A stretch of 64,000 nt of DNA. It comes from Sipunculus nudus (taxonomy: Eukaryota; Annelida; Sipuncula; Golfingiida; Sipunculidae). The notes under the pieces were generated by a model. That model did no database searches. It worked only from the letters and a program-made list of their open reading frames with translations, and was not told where the DNA came from. The stretch lies in the NCBI GenBank assembly GCA_026874595.1, contig CM049307.1, forward strand, positions 3,371,579 to 3,435,578. Direction: 5' to 3'. A program made the translations under genes and the position numbers. How positions within the stretch are numbered: position 1 is the stretch's first letter; each line of letters starts with the position of its first letter. Of the stretch, positions 1 through 10,200 are shown piece after piece.

Positions 1-2
1 GT

Positions 3-233
3 TGGGACTGGAACGAGCAGGACGTGCAAAACATCACGGATCCTACAGTGTCCACATGCGGGCAACACTGCGTCACATTCATCACACTCAAACTCACGCA
101 CCCGGGGACAAGCATGGATGACCTGGTGGAGAAATATTACAAGCCTGGGGACTACGACTACAACAACGCTCTGGCTGCTGAAACTTTCAAGCAGATACGC
201 GATTACACACACTCTCTTAATGATAATAAATGA
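3..233 (+). CDS. Adenain-like cysteine protease, C-terminal fragment (Polinton/adintovirus-like)
   Basis: The frame is open from base 3 to the TGA at 231-233; the N-terminal part lies outside the window. A segment 'STCGQHC' contains a Cys-Gly pair in the setting typical of the nucleophile of adenovirus-type proteases (family C5), where a Cys-Gly-X-(Y/H/F)-C block follows a conserved loop. In Polinton/Maverick elements, adintoviruses and virophages this enzyme matures the capsid proteins. The His and acidic residues of the triad would be upstream and cannot be checked. The gene converges on the minus-strand genes that follow. Two AATAAA signals overlap or follow the stop codon. Family assignment is by motif and neighbours, not by a search. 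Confidence 0.62.
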   Translation, partial: WDWNEQDVQNITDPTVSTCGQHCVTFITLKLTHPGTSMDDLVEKYYKPGDYDYNNALAAETFKQIRDYTHSLNDNK

Positions 234-273
234 ATAAAATCATGAAAAAAATATATACAGATGTGTTTTTATT
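225..273. terminator. Back-to-back poly(A) signals between convergent genes
   Basis: AATAAA occurs on + at 225-230 and 234-239, just around the protease stop. On the minus strand AATAAA is read at 268-273 (TTTATT on +), about 65 bases after the stop of the 153-residue gene. The two transcription units therefore end within about 50 bases of each other, a compact viral-like arrangement. Confidence 0.5.
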
Positions 274-338
274 TCTAAATAATACAAACTCTCCTGTCGC
301 TACATCCACGTTGACTGTTGAGGTTTTAATATTTCTTA

Positions 339-800
339 TTAGTCTATAAAATTTGGACCACTGTCGTCAGTGAGGTCGTCTAGTGCCACATATTCATCGC
401 TGTCAATTGAGGTGTGAGCATCAATGCCGGAGCGTTTAAGTGTTTTCTTTTTGCGTCTATGACGTCTGGTCCTGTCGTTATTTTTATCCCCTTGATGATT
501 TTCACTGTCCTCGCCGCTGCTACTGCAATAAAGACTACTAAAACTGCCAGAAGTACAGCAGCTCGCGTTGTCAATGTCACTGGTGTTTTCTTCGTATCTC
601 GCCAAATCCTGTATGCCCCTCTCTATGGCCTTACACTTCCTCCACGTCCATGGGTGCTGTGACTCATTCTTGATCTGCTTAATCAGGGCTATGGCCCAAG
701 TACATAATTGTTCTTTGCTCACACCACTCCCCCCGTCGACTCCTCCGGAAGTTTGGTAGACATTCTGGTTTTCTGACTCAGGGTTGATTTTAACTGACAT
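339..800 (-). CDS. Unidentified acidic/basic protein of the Polinton-like element (153 aa)
   Basis: A complete ATG-to-stop frame of 153 residues. The first 75 residues look globular, with a Trp/Lys-rich helical stretch ('HPWTWRKCKAIE'). A Ser/Cys/Gly-rich linker follows, then a strongly basic block near residues 110-122 (RTRRHRRKKK), which could bind nucleic acid or act as a nuclear signal. The tail is acidic. Its start overlaps the end of the upstream 67-residue frame by 82 bases in another frame, which suggests one transcript and leaky scanning. I do not recognise the family. The position beside the protease and the common direction with the next genes argue that it belongs to the mobile element. 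Confidence 0.6.
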   Translation of the reverse strand: MSVKINPESENQNVYQTSGGVDGGSGVSKEQLCTWAIALIKQIKNESQHPWTWRKCKAIERGIQDLARYEENTSDIDNASCCTSGSFSSLYCSSSGEDSENHQGDKNNDRTRRHRRKKKTLKRSGIDAHTSIDSDEYVALDDLTDDSGPNFID

Positions 801-922
801 TTTTTCTGCTGCTTACGACGGCGTTTGTCACAGCAACTATCGATAGCAATACAACAACACTGCCCGATTAGAATGAACGGATACAGGACACAGGACAACA
901 CGTCTGCTATCAGCAAACACAT
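719..922 (-). CDS. Small Cys-rich membrane protein (67 aa), element-encoded
   Basis: ATG at 920-922. Residues 1-28 form a hydrophobic, Cys-rich segment that could span a membrane and be palmitoylated ('CCC', 'SCC'). A cluster of Arg/Lys (RRRKQQKK) follows, then a polar tail. A TATA-like box lies about 35 bases upstream, so this is probably the first frame of the transcript. It overlaps the next gene. Small hydrophobic proteins are common in adintoviruses and Polintons, but no family is recognised here. Confidence 0.45.
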   Translation of the reverse strand: MCLLIADVLSCVLYPFILIGQCCCIAIDSCCDKRRRKQQKKCQLKSTLSQKTRMSTKLPEESTGGVV

Positions 923-956
923 AGCTCAGAATGAATGGCACGGAGTACATCCAAGC

Positions 957-964
957 TAAATATA
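957..964 (-). promoter_or_regulatory. TATA-like box for the 67/153-aa transcript
   Basis: TATATTTA on the minus strand, 35-42 bases before the ATG at 922. Spacing fits a pol II TATA box with a very short leader. Confidence 0.4.
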
Positions 965-991
965 GTCACGAAGAGATAACCGATATGGTGC

Positions 992-1846
992 TTACGTCAG
1001 GGTCACGTGACAAGTCTGCGGCTGCGGGCAGAAATCCCAAAGTGTTTTGAGTAAGTGACACATCTGTTTCCGGTTGAAACGGCCCCACTCCTCGTTGGTC
1101 ACGTCAAAGTATTTCGGGTCCATCTCATATGTCTCGTCTATGCGCTTGACAAAGGCTGGGTAAGTAGCTTGGCGGTGTATCACGACACTGAGGTCGTCCT
1201 TCATTTCGAGCAGTGAAGGGGCGTTACCTTTCTTGTTTCTCAATAGAATGTGAAAATAATTGATCTTACCGAAAAAGTGGTCATTTTCCTTATTTTTATT
1301 GACGTGTGACTCCATTTCCATCAGCAGGCTTGGGAGCTGGTGAAGCACATTGGTAAAGCAGTTTAGGTCCAATTCCATTTCTCCCCTCTCCCCCTCCTCA
1401 TTCTTCCAGTACAGCACCGCGTGCCCACTCCGGGTGCTGACCTCCAGCATGAGTTTGTCACCACTCACACGGGACTGCACCCCCGTCATGGCGGTCAGCA
1501 CCGTGCGATTGGTATCATTGAACTGGTTTGCTTGGAACTCTGGAACACGGCAGGCTCGACTGTTAATTTCAAAGTACTCAGCAACATCAAAGTACGTATC
1601 ATACAGCTTTTCTTTACTGTTGTGTATTGTCCAGCCGTCCACTTTGCTGTGCGTAACACGGTGGGTGCTGTTGCTGGTATATTCAGTCTCCCTGTTCTCG
1701 GATACAGTAATCAGTGGGTGGGGTGAAGGGTTCTGTGTAATAGCCCATACCTTAGCGTGTGCTGCCGCACCCATGGCCTGGTGCTGGAGATGGAGGCTGG
1801 GGATGGGTTTCCCATAATTGAAGTTCAAAGCGCAGTTGGTTGCCAT
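992..1846 (-). CDS. Putative tandem PC4-like DNA-binding protein (284 aa), element-encoded
   Basis: A complete frame with ATG at 1844-1846. Two regions (about residues 120-180 and 195-275) each show a run of short alternating beta-like segments followed by an amphipathic helix. The second ends in 'DVTNEEWGRF' plus a helix, which resembles the end of the PC4/Sub1 fold ('...I-L-x-x-E-Q-W-x-x-L'). The neighbouring 271-aa frame ends in a similar 'RLTKDEWNRF' helix, so the two genes may be paralogues. PC4-fold proteins bind single-stranded DNA. In a Polinton-like element that would suit replication or transcription. The fold is inferred from pattern only. The gene itself is well supported by length and lack of stops. 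Confidence 0.6.
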   Translation of the reverse strand: MATNCALNFNYGKPIPSLHLQHQAMGAAAHAKVWAITQNPSPHPLITVSENRETEYTSNSTHRVTHSKVDGWTIHNSKEKLYDTYFDVAEYFEINSRACRVPEFQANQFNDTNRTVLTAMTGVQSRVSGDKLMLEVSTRSGHAVLYWKNEEGERGEMELDLNCFTNVLHQLPSLLMEMESHVNKNKENDHFFGKINYFHILLRNKKGNAPSLLEMKDDLSVVIHRQATYPAFVKRIDETYEMDPKYFDVTNEEWGRFNRKQMCHLLKTLWDFCPQPQTCHVTLT

Positions 1847-2176
1847 CGCGTCTGGTTTGCTTGAATGTCAGTGCTGTTATGAGCTGGTGGTAAACCGGCG
1901 AATTTAAACATGGTTTGTAGTGACGTCAGCGTCCTAGTTTCCCGAAACCGGATGTATGGCTTGGTGCAGGGAGTGGACGTACAGGCTCAGCACAAATACC
2001 AGCGAGGCCAGGCACACAAATATACACGCATAACAGGATGTAACATGTTACAGGATGTATCAGCCACACAGTCAGGAGCGGATATGGAACATAAACCAGG
2101 GAGACGGATAACGGGTTTATGACAATGTATGCCTTATTAAGATAATCTGGCAGGAGGTTATGTATTCACAGAGTTT
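1847..2176. other. Intergenic stretch with weak minus-strand TATA and small repeats
   Basis: No credible gene. TTTAAATT on the minus strand at 1901-1908 lies about 55 bases before the ATG of the 284-aa gene and could be its promoter. A short duplication (caggatgta twice) surrounds a palindrome taacatgtta near 2038-2060. Confidence 0.35.
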
Positions 2177-2911
2177 TCAGTCCCTCTGTTCGTCTTTTTT
2201 CGCCTGAAAGAGCACCAACTTGTAAATCAGGTAAGCATACTGGACAAACCGGTTCCACTCGTCTTTGGTCAGTCGCAGTTCCCCAAGGGCTGGTTTCCAG
2301 TTGGGTTTCTTGGCCCCCGGCACCCCGAAGTTCTGATTGAAGCAGGTCCGGATAGCCACATAGATCTTCTCGTACTGGTCAAATTGGACTTGACACTCCA
2401 ACCGGCTGAAGGTAGGTTCCTGTTGTTCGTCCATTTCGTCCACCATGCTCAAAAGGAACGGCTGGCTGGGTTTTTCTTCCTTGACAAAATGATGAATGGT
2501 GTCGAGGAGCTTCTTTAGCGACTTGACAGCCGCTTTGTTCAGGGTGCAAACTTTGTTGTGGTCAGGCTGTCCGTATTTTTCGCTGGCCACCTTGTAGAAA
2601 TTGACCTCCAATTCGTCCTGGTCTATCATGATGAATTTTGACGCGTAGAAGTAGCCGCTGTTTGCTGTAAAGTGCTGTTTTATGTTGGACGGTTGAGCCG
2701 GGGCTCGCCATGTGGCCAGAGGCAGGCACAGCTGCCCTTTCAGGTCAGCTAGGGTGACTCCTGACCCATTCTGCATCTCGTTGTAATAACTTGTGCTCAT
2801 TTCTTGACGAACATCGCCAAAGGTTGGTGAGCCAGCCCTCGGCCGTTTGGTCGGCCGCTCGTCATAACTGTACGCAGGGCTGCCATAAAACGTCTTGCCT
2901 TGAAAGTCCAT
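2177..2911 (-). CDS. Putative tandem PC4-like DNA-binding protein (about 244 aa), element-encoded
   Basis: The frame can start at 2992 (271 aa), but a perfect TATA box (2946-2955) sits inside that extension. The ATG at 2909-2911 is therefore the better start. A Lys/Arg nuclear-signal-like KRPR lies at residues 22-25. Two modules follow. One runs from about residue 86 to 143. The second, about 175-235, contains 'YVAIRTCF', a Pro/Lys loop, then 'ELRLTKDEWNRF' and a helix. That order (strand, basic loop, Leu-Thr-x-x-E-W helix) is the PC4/Sub1 signature as I know it. It resembles the 284-aa neighbour. Probable role: single-strand DNA binding for the element. This is inference from pattern. Confidence 0.6.
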   Translation of the reverse strand: MDFQGKTFYGSPAYSYDERPTKRPRAGSPTFGDVRQEMSTSYYNEMQNGSGVTLADLKGQLCLPLATWRAPAQPSNIKQHFTANSGYFYASKFIMIDQDELEVNFYKVASEKYGQPDHNKVCTLNKAAVKSLKKLLDTIHHFVKEEKPSQPFLLSMVDEMDEQQEPTFSRLECQVQFDQYEKIYVAIRTCFNQNFGVPGAKKPNWKPALGELRLTKDEWNRFVQYAYLIYKLVLFQAKKDEQRD

Positions 2912-2945
2912 GGCTGGTTTGTGTTGGCAAGTCCCGATTAGGGAG

Positions 2946-2955
2946 TTTATATAAA
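2946..2955 (-). promoter_or_regulatory. TATA box TTTATATAAA
   Basis: A perfect, palindromic TTTATATAAA lies 35 bases upstream of the ATG at 2911. This spacing decides the start codon of the 244-aa frame. Confidence 0.5.
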
Positions 2956-2999
2956 CTGGTTTATTTTTAGCTGGTGACATCAGCGTCACCATTCAGAAC

Positions 3000-3960
3000 A
3001 TTCCAGAACGACCACGTGGTCTTGTGCAATACTGCGGTTTCACGGGCCACAACCAGGCCAGGCAGATGAGACAGGCTGGCTTATCATGCCCTGCATTTAG
3101 CAACACACCTCCAGTTGAACAGACATCCTGTGGTCGTCCGGAACCTTACCCGACCTGCAGAACTTTCCAGATGTATAACCAAAGGTCATCATCTTATATA
3201 ACCAGACGTCTGGTCATCATCACAATGTCACCCTTACATTTACAGCTATCAGATATCACCACAACATACCAACAAAACAAACACAGGAGAGGCCTGTTGA
3301 CCCAGTTGGCCAGATGTTCCACTTGACCCAGTTACCGCCCACCAGGTCAACAACCCTTTGTTTGTAAACAAACCCGGGGACAGGTGCACTCCAAAGGTCA
3401 TCAAGTACAAACACTTTAGTAGGTACCTAGCCATCACTACTGGCTCACTCTTATGCACGCAACTGTTGTCGCAATATTCGGAATAGGCGGTTTTTCGCGT
3501 CCCGCGGTAATCGCGGTAATGCAAAGAGTTTACACGGCCCTTGTCTTTAAAGCCAATAGGTAGCGTAAGTCTCGTTTAATCTCTATTGAAAGAAGGTTGA
3601 AAAGGCCGTTCCGAAAAAGCCGTGCCTCGGTAGCTGTGGTTAAGAACATTGGAACTTGTTTTCCGTTCATGGCGTGTTAGAACTACCGCTTTGCGGGACA
3701 GAAATGTTGTTCTGTTCTTGAATTTTTCATCCGAAATGTTGAGGAAATGAGGAAATATGGGGATACGTTTTCAGTTTAAATCATACGTTGATATTGTTTG
3801 ATTGAAAAACATATCAGGGGGCCGTGTTTGTTCGATGTAAGGGGAAATAATTTGATTGACAAAAGATTATTTATAAATCCCATATTTTTATAGTAATTTA
3901 GGAAAAAGCAATTCGGTGCATTTAATAAATATATCAAATACAATCATAAAACAGTAGTAA
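3000..3960. other. Non-coding stretch between the viral-like element and the TEX47-like gene
   Basis: No gene is supported. A 14-base perfect palindrome ACCAGACGTCTGGT at 3201-3214 is flanked by a direct repeat ggtcatcatc. The border of the viral-like element probably lies here, but no terminal repeat could be matched because its other end is outside the window. A short tandem duplication (agtcgaccaccagct) lies just beyond, near 4018-4047. Confidence 0.3.
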
Positions 3961-3974
3961 ACAATTTTTGTATC

Positions 3975-3980
3975 TTTATT
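3975..3980 (-). terminator. Poly(A) signal of the TEX47-like gene
   Basis: AATAAA on the minus strand, about 215 bases after the proposed stop codon. Confidence 0.4.
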
Positions 3981-4193
3981 GAAAATCAGCCAGGGGTAAC
4001 AATTATATATATATAAAGTCGACCACCAGCTAGTCGACCACCAGCTACCGTTAGGATACCGTATATCCTCTGACCCTGTGATTTTTTGATCGTTGGAATC
4101 ATGAATTCGTGGATTATCTTGATCCACGAAAACCACGAAAATAAAATCCCAACTAATATTTCTGAATCTACAGTACTTAATTTTGCATCCAAC

Positions 4194-4210
4194 TTAAATT
4201 GGGAGAATAC
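4194..4210 (-). CDS. TEX47-like terminal coding exon (short)
   Basis: Acceptor ctgtggtag at 4211 is followed by codons for G-I-L-P-I and TAA at 4194-4196. It gives a stop soon after exon 7 in the right phase. The flanking DNA below resembles a dispersed 'CCACGAA' repeat, so the end of the transcript may have been taken from a repeat. Confidence 0.42.
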
Positions 4211-7200
4211 CTACCACAGAAACACCCAAAACAAAACATCAGTTACATGCTGTATACCCTAATTACAGATGGTGATTACCTGAGGCCAGCGAGATATCAT
4301 AAGGTCTCTCATATTTGTTTACAAAATCTTCTGGTGTCTCAATAGGCCCCTCCTGAGTCTCAAGTAAACATCCAATTGAATCTGTTGGTAAAAGAAAGAA
4401 AGTTCTGTTACCTTATCTACAAAATATGGAACCATCTTAGCTGACACATCCCTGCACATGGTAATGTTACTATCCTGTCTCAAATATACACAGCATCAAC
4501 ATCCCAAGCTCATCATAGTGTGTGATTTACTGTTATCATGATGCAGTTTTTGCCATGCAGTGGCACATACGAGGTCTCCTCCCTTAATTTTGAAATATTT
4601 TAAGTGACACCCGATCCGTGCATTCACCTGTCTGAAAGCTATATTTTTTAAGAATATTAATAAGACAGATATACTCAAAGCATTAAAAAAAGTGATAGTG
4701 CAATATTTTCAATTCATCATATAAAACATTTTAAGTAAAACATTCCAGATTTTTGTATTATTGCTGCAAAAGGGAAATTCAATTTACACTGTTTTCAGGT
4801 ATGCATTTTTAAATGATTTCCTTTATTCCTGTGCCACCTGATGACTGTTACATCTTGCTTTCTACTGATGACTTCATAGGAGCATCACTGATGTAAGTAT
4901 CATGCTGTCCTCTAGCTGGTAATCAGTAGTGACAGGAGAGACGGATGTGACAGGCCTACCTTGCTGCGGCAGCAGCTCTGGTACTTTTTCATGCAGGGCA
5001 TCCATTGTGTTTTTCAATGCCATCTGTAAAGAGATAAGAATACTACAAAAGTGAAATAAAAATGTATTAATGATAAATTATCTATTCAACTGTTATCAGA
5101 TGCATCAGGTAATTTGCAATGTAAAATATAAAATAAAACTACAGAGCTGCCTTGATGGTCACAATCTACAGTATGTATAATAGTGAATAGTTACAACACA
5201 GACTACTAATATAACTGATAATAAACTACACAGCTGCCTGAATGGTCACAATCTACAGTATGTATAATAGTGAGTAGTTACAACACAGACTACTAATATA
5301 CCTGATAATAAACTAGACAGCTGCCTGAATGGTCACAAACTACAGTATGTATAATAGTGAGTAGTTACAACACAGACTACTAATATACCTGATAATAAAC
5401 TACACAGCTGCTTGAATGGTCACAATCTACAGTATATATGCCGGAATGGTCACAATCTACAGTATGTATAATAGTGAGTAGTTACAACACTGACTACTAA
5501 TATACCTGATAATAAACTACACAGCTGCCTGAATGGTCACAATCTACAGTATGTATAATAGTGAGTAGTTACAACACAGACTACTAATATACCCGATAAT
5601 AAACTACACAGCTGCCTGAATGGTCACAAACTACAGTATGTATAATAGTGAGTAGTTACAACACAGACTACTAATATACCTGATAATAAACTACACAGCT
5701 GCTTGAATGGTCACAATCTACAGTATATATAATAGTGAGTAGTTACAACACTGACTACTAATATACCTGATAATAAACTACACAGCTGCCTGAATGGTCA
5801 CAATCTACAGTATGTATAATAGTGAGTAGTTACAACAGACTACTAATATACCTGATAATAAACTCAACAGCTGCCTGGATGGTCACAATCTACAGTATGT
5901 ATAATAGTGAGTAGTTACAACACAGACTACTAATATACCTGATAATAAACTACACAGCTGCCTGGATGGTCACAATCTACAGTATGTATTATAGTGAGTA
6001 GTTACAACACAGACTACTAATATACCTGATAATAAACTACACAGCTGCCTGGATGGTCTCAATCTACAGTAAGTATAATAGTGAGTAGTTACAACACAGA
6101 CTACTAATATACCTGATAATAAACTACACAGCTGCCTGGATGGTCACAATCTACAGTATGTATAATAGTGAGTAGTTACAACACAGACTACTAATATACC
6201 TTATAATAAACTACAGAGCTGCCTGAATGGTCACAAACTACAGTATGTATAATAGTGAGTAGTTACAACACAGACTACTAATATTCCTGATAATAAACTA
6301 CAGAGCTGCCTGAATGGTCACAATCTACAGTATGTATAATAGTGAGTATAGTTACAACACAGACTACTAATATACCTGATAATAAACTACACAGCTGCCT
6401 GAATGGTCACAATCTACAGTATGTATATATGCAGGAATGGTCACAATCTACAGTATGTATAATAGTGAGTAGTTACAACACAGACTACTAATATACCTGA
6501 TAATAAACTAACAGCTGCCTGAATGGTCACAATCTACAGTATGTATATATGCAGGAATGGTCACAATCTACAGTATGTATAATAGTGAGTAGTTACAACA
6601 CAGACTACTAATATACCTGATAATAAACTACACAGCTGCCCGAATGGTCACAATCTACAGTATGTATAATCGTGAGTAGTTACAACACAGACTACTAATA
6701 TACCTGATAATAAACTACACAGCTGCCTGAATGGTCACAAACTACAGTATGTATAATAGTGAATAGTTACAACACTGACTACTAATATACCTGATAATAA
6801 ACTACACAGCTGCCCGAATGGTCACAATCTACAGTATGTATAATAGTGAGTAGTTACAACACAGACTACTAATATACCTGATAATAAACTACACAGCTGC
6901 CCGAATGGTCACAATCTACAGTATGTATAATCGTGAGTAGTTACAACACAGACTACTAATATACCTGATAATAAACTACACAGCTGCCTGAATGGTCACA
7001 AACTACAGTATGTATAATAGTGAATAGTTACAACACAGACTACTAATATACCTGATAATAAACTACACAGCTGCCCGAATGGTCACAATCTACAGTATGT
7101 ATAATAGTGAGTAGTTACAACACAGACTACTAATATACCTGATAATAAACTACACAGCTGCCCAAATGGTCACAATCTACAGTATGTATAATCGTGAGTA

Positions 7201-10200
7201 GTTACAACACAGACTACTAATATACCTGATAATAAACTACACAGCTGCCTGAATGGTCACAAACTACAGTATGTATAATAGTGAATAGATACAACACAGA
7301 CTACTAATATACCTGATAATAAACTACACAGCTGCTTGAATGGTCACAATCTACAGTATGTATAATCGTGAGTAGTTACAACACAGACTACTAATATACC
7401 TGATAATAAACTACACAGCTGCCCGAATGGTCACAATCTACAGTATGTATAATAGTGAATAGATACAACACAGACTACTAATATACCTGATAATAAACTA
7501 CACAGCTGCCTGAATGGTCACATTCTACAGTATGTATAATAGTGAGTAGTTACAACACAGACTACTAATATACCTGATAATAAACTACACGGCTGCCTGA
7601 ATGGTCACAAACTACAGTATGTATAATAGTGAATAGTTACAACACAGACTACTAATATACCTGATAATAAACTACACAGCTGCCTGAATGGTCACAATCT
7701 ACAGTATGTTTGTATGCCAGAATGGTCACAATCTACAGTATGTATAATAGTGAGTAGTTACAACACAGACTACTAATATACCTGATAATAAACTACACAG
7801 CTGCCTGAATGGTCACAATCTACAGTATGTATGCCAGAATGGTCACAATCTACAGTATGTATAATAGTGAGTAGTCACAACACAGACTACTAATATAGCA
7901 GTTTTTGCAGTTGCAACTACAGATACATGTCCCCCCCCCCCCCCCCCCCCCACCCCCCACTGGCCCTGATTCCCAAACCGGAGGAAAAATGTGCTCTATC
8001 TCAGAAGTTAGTGCTTACAGAAATCCCATATTATCATAGATTTTACCATGAAGATCAATGTCAGGGTTACTGGTTTGAACTTGGTCGAACAACTGGTATA
8101 CCAAATTTGAGGAAAAAATGTGCAGTACTTAAAAAGTTATGGAGGTCACAATGATCCTAGATTTCTGCAGATTTGACCCTAAAGATAAAGCTCAAGTGCA
8201 CCAGTTGTGTGTCAAGTTTGAGGGGGATAATATGAATTGATTCAAAAGTTATCACATTCACTATAAAATCATAGAGACAATGAATTTAATTTGGCTTATT
8301 CAACCTACAATACTTCAAAAGATGAGGGGTCCACAAACATTTTACATTTCAGCTGATTTGATCTTGAAATCAAGGTCAGTGTCACCAATTTTCGAAAACA
8401 TACTAGAATTTGGTAGAAACAATGTCTCCCAGATGGAGGCCCGGGGAGAAATGATGACAATGTTTATACATCCTGGTTACATACTATTAGTTAAATGATG
8501 TGGCAGAGGGCGCCACTGAGGAAGAAGAAGCTTAAATATTAGTAATGGTATTACTAAACCTACATTCGGCTGTCTTGCCAAGTAGGCCCCGAGCTTCAGT
8601 AGCTGTAAACAAATATCTTCCATCAAATGCACAGGGTCCTCGCTCAAATCATACTCTTCAACCCGAGGAGCTTCAATGTCCAAGCCACGGAAGTTCCATT
8701 GCTGGTATAGTCGCTGTGGAATCTGACAGATGTCAAGGTAATGGAAGTGCATCTAGGTCATGTAAATACACCTATGTTTATTTAATATTTGCTTACAAAT
8801 TTTAACAAACTATTTTATACACTTATTTATTCACATTAAATATCTTCTCAGAAAAGTTTAGAAAAGTTTGGTCTGAGTAGCTGTATAAAGATAAAAAAGG
8901 AAAATTATGGTGGAAGTATCAGAGTAAAATCAATTCCCTAAGTGATGTTTGGACAATATACTATTACTTTTTTTCCCTTTGTTAATATGTCCCAGTCCAT
9001 GCAGACCTTCCTTCAGATATGGTAGGTAAGTTGTTAAAAACCACCTTGAATTTGACCTGGTACAACACGCACTATATATACTGTTCTACTGTGTCAGTCA
9101 TATATTCATCAAAGAATCATAACTAAAGAAAAGTGACTAATGTATGTTGTTAGTATACAGTATAAAGTGAGTAAATCTGTATTAATCTGTTTTATGTATA
9201 CACACTGTACATAATGTAAAAATTAAAAACAAACAAAACTATTAAGTTTGAGGATACATCATGTGACACTATGATGATTTTTGATTTGGCAGTAGCCCCT
9301 GATCCTGTCCTTTCTCCTCGGCTGATGTCACGACAGATGTCCAGTAATGTTTCAGTAGAACTCTGTAGAAATGTAGGAACAAATCAATAAAATAATTAAA
9401 GATCTTGATTCTGTGACCCTCTCTGGCATCTATTTCATTAATAAAAAATAAGGCAATTGAACCAATCAAATTGCTCAGGTACACTTGTTCTATGAGGATG
9501 TCTGGTGCTATGTTTTGATCAAATGTTTAGTATCTTGTTCCTATTATTGTGTTCTTGTTCAGACAGCATTTGCACAGAGTGGTGCTTACATTCTATTGGC
9601 TGTGCTTGATTGACACGATGGTGTGGGTATATAAGGAGAAGACCAGGAAATTCAGTATTACATACCTCTATGACATGGACACAATGGCGTGGGTGTATAC
9701 GGAGTAGACCAGGAAATACAGTATTACGTACCTCTATGACATGGACACAATGGCGTGGGTGTATAAGGAGAAGACCAGGAAATACAGTATTACATACCTC
9801 TATGACATGGACACAATGGCGTGGGTGTATACGGAGTAGACCAGGAAATACAGTATTACATACCTCTATGACATGGACACAATGGCGTGGGTGTATACGG
9901 AGTAGACCAGAAAATACAGTATTACATACCTCTATGACATGGACACAATGGCCTGGGTGTATAAGGAGTAGACCAGGAAATACAGTATTACATACCTCCA
10001 TGACATGGACACAATGACTGGGGGTATACAGAGTAGACCAGGAAATACAGTATTACATACCTCTATGACATGGACACAATGGTGTGGGTATATCAGGAGA
10101 AGACCAGGAAATACAGTATTACATACCTCTATGACATGGACACAATGGCGTGGGTGTATAAGGAGTAGACCAGGAAATACAGTATTACGTACCTCTACGA

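Noticed and set aside
380-662. 66- and 82-residue hydrophobic frames opposite or within the 153-aa gene
   Set aside because: Shadow frames of the longer gene on both strands.
7927-8154. 75-residue frame starting in the poly(C) tract
   Set aside because: Its Pro-rich start is the C run and the rest lies in a decayed dispersed repeat within an intron.
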